A stretch of DNA of 64,000 nucleotides from Panopea generosa (taxonomy: Eukaryota > Mollusca > Bivalvia > Adapedonta > Hiatellidae). Location: NCBI GenBank assembly GCA_029582155.1, contig CM055896.1:25821184-25885183 (forward strand). Reading direction: 5' to 3'. This document shows, in pieces, positions 56,918-64,000 of this stretch. The translations under genes and the position numbers were made by a program. The notes under the pieces are model-generated. The model searched no databases. It saw nothing but the letters and a program-made list of their open reading frames with translations, and was not told the origin of the DNA. Each line of letters starts with the position of its first letter. Positions within the stretch are counted from its first letter, which is position 1.

Positions 56918-58818
56918 AAACAAGAGGCCCAAGAGGGCCTGAGGATGCTCTACTGACTAATAGTGGCCATAGCACTTTTTGAAATTCCACAATATTTACC
57001 CTCTTTGGGGGGGGGGGGGGGGGGGGGGGTCGTCTTAACAACTTATGGATTAATACTCCCACCACACCAATACTGAAAAAACTATGAAAAGGAAATACTT
57101 TAAATTCCCATACCATTCATCTGTAAAAAAAAAAAAATATAGTCCCCTGTACAGAACCCTTATACAACCCAGCCCCTTAATTTGTCAGAACTTCAATCAT
57201 CCACTCTTATGATTTGTTATGAGCAAAAATGATTCATATTTTAAAAAGAAGTTTTTTTGCAGACGATGGATGCAGAATTAAAAAAATCAGTTTTCACTAT
57301 AATATTCCTATGTAAAAGTCGCATTACAGGGCCCCAATATATCCCAGCCCCTTGATATGCAGAATCTTCAATCCTTGCTGATGTAAGGATAATTTATTTC
57401 AAATATGAACTAGTTGGACTAAAAGGTTATTGAGAGGAAATTTGTGAAAATTCCCAATTTTAACCTCATTGCCCCATCTGCCCCCTGGCCGCTTATAGAA
57501 ATTCAATCCTCTTTATTGAACAAAATTAAATTTATTGTTACTAGACAATGCTTTAGATCTCAAATTAAACAACATATTTACCCAAATGGACAAAAAAATG
57601 AGAATTTTCCATTTACCCATAGTATTCCTATGTAAAACTCAAAGACCCTTACAGGGCCTCTATACATCCCAGTGTCCCTTGATTTGTACAAACTTAGATT
57701 TCTTAACCATAGGGATAATTTATATCAAATATGAACAAATTTGACTGACCGGTTGTTGAAAATAAGATTTATGACAATGTTCAATTTTAATCATTTTGTG
57801 ACCCCACCTGACCCCTTTTAGAAAGTCAATCCTTGGCATCGAACAAAATCATATTTATTATGACTATAAGTTGCTTCAAAATTCAAACTGAATAAAAAAA
57901 AGTCATAAACGAATGATAAAAAAGAAAATTTTCCGTTTTCCAATAGTATTCCTATATAAAACTCAGTCTCCTTACAGGGCCCAATAAAAACAAGACCCTT
58001 GATTTGTACAAACTTTAAACCTATACTCATTTGGATAATCCATATCAAATATGAACAAATTTGACTGACCGGTTGTTCAGAAGAAGATTTTTGAAAATGT
58101 TTTATTTTAACCCTTTTTTGACCCACCCTGGCCCCTTATGGAAAGTCAATGCTCTTTATTCAGCCAAATCTTATTTCCTATGACTAGATGATACTTCAGA
58201 ACTCCAATTTGCCTAAATAGATGAAAAAATAGAGAATTTTCTGTTTTCCCATAGTATTCCTATGTAAAATTCTAAGTCCCCTTACAGGGCCCCTATGAAT
58301 TTTAGCCCCTAAATTCTTATCTGCAATGAAACCCCTACACATAGGAATATTTTATGCCAAATATGAACCAATCTGACATACTGGTTCTTAAGAAAACGAT
58401 TTTTGTAATTCCCAATTTTTACCCTATTGGGGCCCACTCCTGACCCCTTAAGACAGTTGAACCCAGTCATTTTTACAAAACTGAACCTCCTTCACCAAAC
58501 AATGCTTCTGTGAATAATATAGGCAAAATCATTTCCATTTTAAAAAAATATATATATATATTTATTATAATGACACATGTCCCTTAATTGAACCCTTGGG
58601 GCGGGGTCATTTTTAACCCTAGGGACACCATTTGAACAAATCTAACAAAATTATAGTTGGTTATCATTATTACTACATAAACATTTTGAAAATTTGTTTG
58701 GCCGTTCATGAGAAGAAGACTTTTTAAGTTTTGGAGTATTTTTAGTAACGGCAGCCATCTTGAATTTCAGATTGAAAAAAAAAAATGTTCTGTATAGTCT
58801 CCTATGCAATAGAAACAT
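56918..58818 (-). repeat. dispersed repeat, family D, minus strand, first part
   Basis: AACAAGAGGCCCAAGAGGGC at 56922, then complements of the 50.5-52.8 kb units ('CATAGTATTCCTATGTAAAA', 'CTTACAGGGCCCCTATGAAT', 'GCAGCCATCTTGAATTTCAG'). It is split by the solo LTR at 58819 and resumes at 60492. Confidence 0.85.
57007..57029. repeat. poly-G run, ~23 nt
   Basis: Uninterrupted G run after CTCTTT. Its complement gives the run of prolines in a spurious minus-strand frame. The length may be inaccurate in the assembly. Confidence 0.85.
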
Positions 58819-60491
58819 TGTAACAAAATAGTTAGGTTGTTGTGGCCTAATTTAGTAGTGTCAGCTAGTATGTGTCCATTGTAGTTATATAGGCTATATT
58901 TAGGTCAGGTAGCGTGGAATTGTTAAAACGTATTGATAGATCGATAGGAGCAACGTTTTTAAGATATTTTTACATTTTCATTCTTCGTTTAAAGAATTAA
59001 TCATTTTGAAGTTTAGTTCATCAAATTCCATTAAGTATTAAGAAAGTTAGAATAATTAAACATGTTTAATTGTCATAAAACTAATTTAGGTTTACATTGG
59101 CCTAATAGAGTAAAATCCGCATCATACGATGTTTGAGAGTTTGTTGTTTCATGATTTACACGAAATTCACTAAGGTGTGTGGACTGTTTTGCTATATATG
59201 CTGACTGTGTTATGGAAGCAATGTCCAGTTAGCAAAATCATCTTTGGGTGTAGTTGTGACGATAAAGATTGAACATGTTACTGTTCTAGTACATAACGGC
59301 ATATGGGTATGCGAATGTTATATTATGTTGTATTTAAATGTCTGATATATATATATTTTTGATATAACCTGATCTAAGTAAAGTTGTATAAATTGTTCAT
59401 ATCCATTCCGACGATAATGTCTGTAATTTAATACACATCCAAGGTATTGAGAAGCGTTTTGTTAGAATATAGGCCGAGGAATCTGAGAACGTATTTTGAG
59501 CTGTTGATATTGTGTTTACGATAAGGTATTGAGATTCACCATGTTAGAATTGATTGATAGGTATTATTAAATTTTGTTGATGCTTTTTTCTAATATTCAC
59601 AAAGTGAATAGATAAAGAATTGGTCTGTAATTGTTGATATTATAAATAAGAAGTTATGTAGAGATATAATTGCTATGTTGAGACTGACGGAGAGTTGTAA
59701 ATGAAATGTTGTTTAAACTGCCTTCACTGCAGATAGTAAAAATTGAATGAACTGTTATAATATGTTGATAAATCTACCATGAAACTATAAGATGGTAAGA
59801 ATTGAATGCACTGTTAATCATATATTGATAAAAATACCATGAAATTGATAGATGGTAAGTAATAGATGCCATGTCATTACATATTTGAGTAACTAGTACA
59901 TCTGAGTTTATATATATATTGTAGCCATTTTTAGACGTACGCGGGGAATATGTCCGCTACGTTAACGATGCATAGACGTGACAGGAAGTCAGCTTGTGGT
60001 AGTACAGTCATAGGACAGCAACCCACATATTCGTCATATGGACGACTTGACAGTCCTGACGTCGGAATATGGTCGACAGTCGGTACGAGGCGACGTAAAG
60101 CCATATACTCGGTATAGAGTTCTAGGGGAGATAACCCAGTTTATATAGCCACCGCCGCAAGGGAAGAGTGATGCTTAATCTACGATAATCCGGACGAAGG
60201 TAGTATCCAGTGCATTTTTAAAAACAGTTTTACATTCAAATGGTATAAGCAGTTTGGATCGCGATGTAGATTACGTACATGTAGGAACTGTGTGAAAAAA
60301 AAAAGTGTTAATACCACCATAGGACTTGCTTTTAAACCAGCTGTGTTTTTTTTGTGTTGAGTAATTATCTTTAATTTGTATATATTGTATATTCCTAATT
60401 TTATTCATGTAAAATTAAAATTGTAAATTTTACATTGTGTATGATTGTATTCTACCTTTGTGAGTTGTCGGCCCTTGGTCATTTTGCTACA
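58819..60491. mobile_element. solo LTR of an LTR retrotransposon, 1673 bp
   Basis: Begins TGTAACAAAAT and ends ATTTTGCTACA: TG...CA with an 11-bp imperfect terminal inverted repeat. Flanked by the direct 5-bp repeat AACAT (58814-58818 and 60492-60496). Removing it and one AACAT restores the family D sequence AATAGAAACATCAATGTGAAG, as in the intact copy near 61519. No ORF, primer-binding site or second LTR, hence a solo LTR. TA-rich first half, then a GC-richer block at 59930-60200. Orientation and superfamily are not determined. Confidence 0.9.
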
Positions 60492-61895
60492 AACATCAAT
60501 GTGAAGTTTCAGTTTAATTGGCCTTGTGGTTTCAGAAAAGATAAAAAAAATAATAGAGAATTTTCTGTTTTCCCATAGTATCCCTATATAAAATTCTAAG
60601 TTCCCTTACAGGGCCCCTATAAATTTTAGCCCCTAAATTCTTATCTGCAATGAAACCCCTACACATAGGGATAATTTATGTCAAATATGAACAAATCTGA
60701 CATACTGGTTCTTAAAAAAATGATTTTTGTAATTCCTAATTTTTACCCTTTTGGGCCCCGTCCTGACTCCTTAAGACAGTGGAACCCAGTCATTTTTACA
60801 AAACTGAACCTCATTCTTCAAGCAATGCTTCTGTGAAGAAATAGGCAAAATCATTTCCATTTTAAAAAAAATTTCTTTTATTATAATGACACGTGTCCCC
60901 AATTTGAACCCTCGGGGCATGGCCTTGTGGTTTCAGAAAAGATAAAAAAATAGAAAAATTTCTGTTTTCCCATAGTATCCCTATGTAAAATTCTAAGTCC
61001 CCTTACAGGGACCCTATAAATTTTAGCCCCTAAATTAATATCTGCAATGAAACCCCTTTACATAGGGATAATTAATGCCAAATATGAACAAATCTGACAT
61101 ACCGGTTCTTAAAAACGATTTTTGTAATTCCCAAATTTTACCTTTTGGGCCCCGTCCTGACTCCTTAAGACAGTGGAACCCAGTAATTTTTACAAAACTG
61201 AACCTCATTTTTCAAGCAATGCTTCTGTGAAGAAATAGGCAAAATCATTTCCATTTTAAAAATATTTTTTTTTATTATAATGACACGTGTCCCCTATTTG
61301 AACCCTCGGGGCATGGTCAATTTTGACCCTAGGGACACCATTTGAACAAATCCAACAAAACTTGGATGGTTATCATTACTATATAAACATTTTGAAAATC
61401 TGTTGGGCCGTTCATGATAAGAAGATTTTTTAAGTTTTGGAGTATTTTTAGTAAAGGCAGCCATCTTGAATTTCAGATCGAAAAAGATAAAGAAGGTTCT
61501 GTATAGTCTCCTTTGCAATAGAAACATCCATGTGAAGTTTCATTTTAATTGGCCTTGTGGTTTCAGAAAAGATAAAAAAATAGAAAATTTTCTGTTTTCC
61601 CATAGTATCCCTATGTAAAATTCTAAGTCCCCTTACAGGGACCCTATAGATTTTAGCCCCTAAATTATTATCTGCAATGAAACCCCTACACATAGGGATA
61701 ATTAATGCCAAATATGAACAAATCTGACATACCGGTTCTTAAAAACGATTTTTGTAATTCCCAAATTTTACCCTTTTGGGGCCTCTCCTGACCCATTAAG
61801 ACAGTGGAACCCAGTCATTTTTACAAATCTGAACCTCCTTCACCAAACATTGCTTCTGTAAAGATTTAGGCAAAATCATTTCCATTTAAAAAAAA
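60492..61895 (-). repeat. dispersed repeat, family D, minus strand, remainder
   Basis: Three units of about 540 bp (starts near 60497, 60920, 61530) with GGCCTTGTGGTTTCAGAAAA, 'CATAGTATCCCTATGTAAAA' and 'CCCAGTCATTTTTACAAAACT'. Confidence 0.85.
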
Positions 61896-61899
61896 AATC

Positions 61900-63349
61900 T
61901 TTGTCTCACTGCGACAAAGAAGAGACGAGATTAAGGTGTTGCTTTTCCGTCGGAGATCATAGTTACAACTAACACCCTGCATCACATTATATACTGCAAA
62001 TGCTGAGTGTGACCTACATTTCATGGTCCATTGACATTGTTTGATGCTGAATTTTGCATTTACCTCCAACGTTAAGTTTTCATTTTTACACTATTTCTCA
62101 ACAAGTACAAGTGCTAGGACACTCATACTTGGATCATAGTTACAACTAACACCCTGCATCACATTATATACTGCAGATGCTGAGTGTGACCTACATTTCA
62201 TGGTCCATTGACATTGTTTGATGCTGAATTTTGCATTTACCTCCAACGTTAAGTTTTCGTATTTACACTATTTCTCAACAAGTACAAGTGCTAGGACACT
62301 CATACTTGGATCATAGTTACAACTAACACCCTGCATCACATTATATACTGCAGATGCCGAGTGTGACCTACATTTCATGGGTCCATTGACATTGTTTGAT
62401 GCTGAATTTTGCATTTACCTCCAACGTTAAGTTTTCATTTTTACACTATTTCTCAATAAGTACTAGTGCTAGGACACTCATACTTGGATCATAGTTACAT
62501 GTTACACCCTGCATTACATAATATAATGCAGATGTTTAAAAAAAAAATTATCCTTTTTTTTTATAATTTTTTTTTTTTAAATGTTTTACTTAGAAATACT
62601 GGTTAAAGTTGTTTTTTTTGAAATATATGTTTTTTTAAATAATTTTTTAATACACACATGGGAGAGAAAAAAATTAACTTAAATCAGTATTTCTAATAAA
62701 AAAAAATAAAAAAATAAAAAATATGTATTTCTAAGTAAAACATATTTAAAAAAAAAAATAAATAAAAATACCAACAAAAAAAAAAATAAAAATAAAAAAT
62801 TAAAAATAAAAAAAGAATGAATTTTTTTTTAAATAAATTAAAAAATAAAAGTACTCAGTATCTGCATTATATTATGTAATGCAGGGTGTTAGTTGTAACT
62901 ATGATCAAAGTATGAGTGTCCTAGCACTAGTACTTACTATGAAATAGTGTAACAAGAGGCCCAAGATGGCTCAAAGTGGCCATACATAGCACTTTTTGAA
63001 ATTCTCCTATGCAATATGCAACATCGGGGTGGGGTCATTTTTACCCCTAGGGACTTTGGCCAGTAGAGCTAAAAATGAAAACTTAACGTTGGAGGTAAAT
63101 GCAAAATTCAGCATCAAACAAAGTCAATGGACCATGCAATGTAGGTCATACTCAGCATCTGCAGTAAATAATGTGATGCAGGGTGTTAGTTGTAACTATG
63201 ATCCAAGTATGAGTGTCCTTGCACTTGTACCTGTTGAGAAATAGTGTAAAGACGAAAACTTAACGTATGAGTTAAATATAAATGTTTGACGCTGTCGACA
63301 GAAAAGCAACACCTTAATCTCGTCTCTCCTTTGTCACAGTGAGACAAAA
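61900..63349. mobile_element. fold-back / long-TIR element with internal 177-bp tandem repeats
   Basis: The ends are inverted: left TTGTCTCACTGCGACAAAGA, AGAGACGAGATTAAGGTGTT, GCTTTTC (61901-61947), right the complement with a few mismatches (63295-63347). The left arm carries three direct copies of a 177-bp unit (starts 61955, 62132, 62309, part of a fourth at 62487). The right arm carries one full and one partial copy in inverse orientation (62870-62950 and 63066-63240), separated by a family D piece (62951-63065). The centre (62525-62865) is almost pure A/T. No transposase ORF. Confidence 0.85.
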
Positions 63350-64000
63350 ACCCAGCCTCCCCTCCTGGCAACTATGTTTTCGACAAATCCCAATGGCTGG
63401 AACAAACTTGGTAGAGGTTCACCCATGGTAAATTACATCGAAATCAGGTCAGTAGATTCTGACAAGAAGGCTTTTTACTATAGCCGCCTATATAGTAAAA
63501 TAGCACCTCACTGTGGCGGTCATGTTTTTTAACAAATCACAATGGCTCAAACAAATTAAGTAAACCCAAGGAACATTTCTGCGAAATTGTTTTAAAATCG
63601 ATCCAGTGGTTTCTGACAAGAAGATTTTTTAAGTTTTTACTATAGCTTATATAGTAAACTAACCCCACCCCCTGGCCGCCATGTTTTTTGACAAATCACT
63701 ACAGTTTGAACAAACTTGGTGAAGGGTTCTCCAAGGAACATTTCTGTGAAATTATTTTAAAATCGAGCCAGTAGTTTCTGACAAGAAGATTTTTTAAGTT
63801 TTTACTAATTAAACTTGCCCCGCCCCCTGGTGGCCATGTTTTCTGACGAATCAAGATGGCTTGAACAAACTTGGAAGAGGGTCACCCAAGGAACTTCTGT
63901 GAAGTTATATCAAAATTGGCCCAGAGGAGAAGTTTAAAAGCTAACGACGGACGACAGACAACGGACACCAGGCGATCACAAAAGCTCACCTGCGAGCTTT
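63350..64000 (-). repeat. dispersed repeat, family B, minus strand, runs to window end
   Basis: Complement of the 29.8-32.3 kb units: 'CTGACAAGAAGATTTTTTAAG', 'GCCGCCATGTTTTTTGACAA', ending 'ACGGACACCAGGCGATCACA' and 'AGCTCACCTG' head at 63983-63992. Confidence 0.85.

Noticed and set aside
56910-57116. Minus-strand frame with a run of prolines
   Set aside because: Comes from the poly-G tract within repeat family D.

Overview
The window looks like a stretch of a bivalve mollusc nuclear genome. It is AT-rich and intron-dominated, with canonical GT-AG splice sites, tRNA-derived SINEs, a dead mariner, and several long ORF-free repeat families of a kind I associate with bivalves. Species cannot be told from the sequence alone. 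There is no bacterial gene organisation.

One host gene accounts for almost all real coding sequence: a GSTCD homologue (glutathione S-transferase C-terminal domain-containing protein, with a C-terminal methyltransferase-like domain) on the + strand. Ten exons (343-991, 5342-5574, 9147-9213, 11170-11266, 13345-13457, 15109-15153, 18275-18364, 27068-27274, 37305-37368, 46428-46567) join with consistent phases and no internal stop into about 567 codons, ending at a TAA followed by AATAAA at 46607. The start and N-terminal exon(s) lie upstream of base 1.

The introns are crowded with minisatellites: 53-bp units (9325-11060), 50-bp units (12356-12755), 50-bp units (15121-16316), 93/94-bp units (32373-36507), 42-bp units (36670-37288) and 53-bp units (44691-45958). 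The 15.1 kb array is the most remarkable. Its monomer is the 3' 33 nt of the exon encoding methyltransferase motif I plus the 5' splice site, amplified about 24 times, so consensus donors follow the true donor every 50 bp. Each monomer also carries a U1-snRNA-5'-end-like CTTACCTG that can pair with its own donor. The 42-bp array ends 17 bp before another exon and repeats an acceptor-like CCTCAG|CATGTGA resembling that exon's true TTCAG|GATGTGA junction.

Mobile DNA: a mariner (27809-29134, D,D34D, TA target site, three lesions), a LINE remnant (20655-21280), two related TIR elements (18378-18930, 18940-19912), a 2-kb TIR element (40483-42520), a fold-back element (61900-63349), a solo LTR with 5-bp target duplication (58819-60491), SINE copies with different tRNA-like heads, and a probable broken P2X7-type intracellular-domain ORF (22929-23153).

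Dispersed repeat families are named here only for this window. A: '...TGTGTGCACTCTAGCACC', headed by TTAGCTCACCTGAG. B: 'CTTCTTGTCAGAAACTACTGG'-type units, same head. C: 'AGGGCTTATAAGCACATTT'. D: 'AGGGGACTTAGAATTTTACA'-type and 'ATTCAAGATGGCTGCCAT'-type units. E: 'CACACAATGACAGAGG'. F: 'GAGACAAGAACCATAACTC', headed by TTAGCTCG. G: 'GGTACAAGACTATAGATCC'. H: 'CAAATGATCAACATAACATG'. Several share the 3' end CTCTTGTTT. Downstream of the gene (46.6-64 kb) there is no supported host gene: families D, F, B and C, a 46-bp minisatellite (53373-55848), the solo LTR and the fold-back element fill it.
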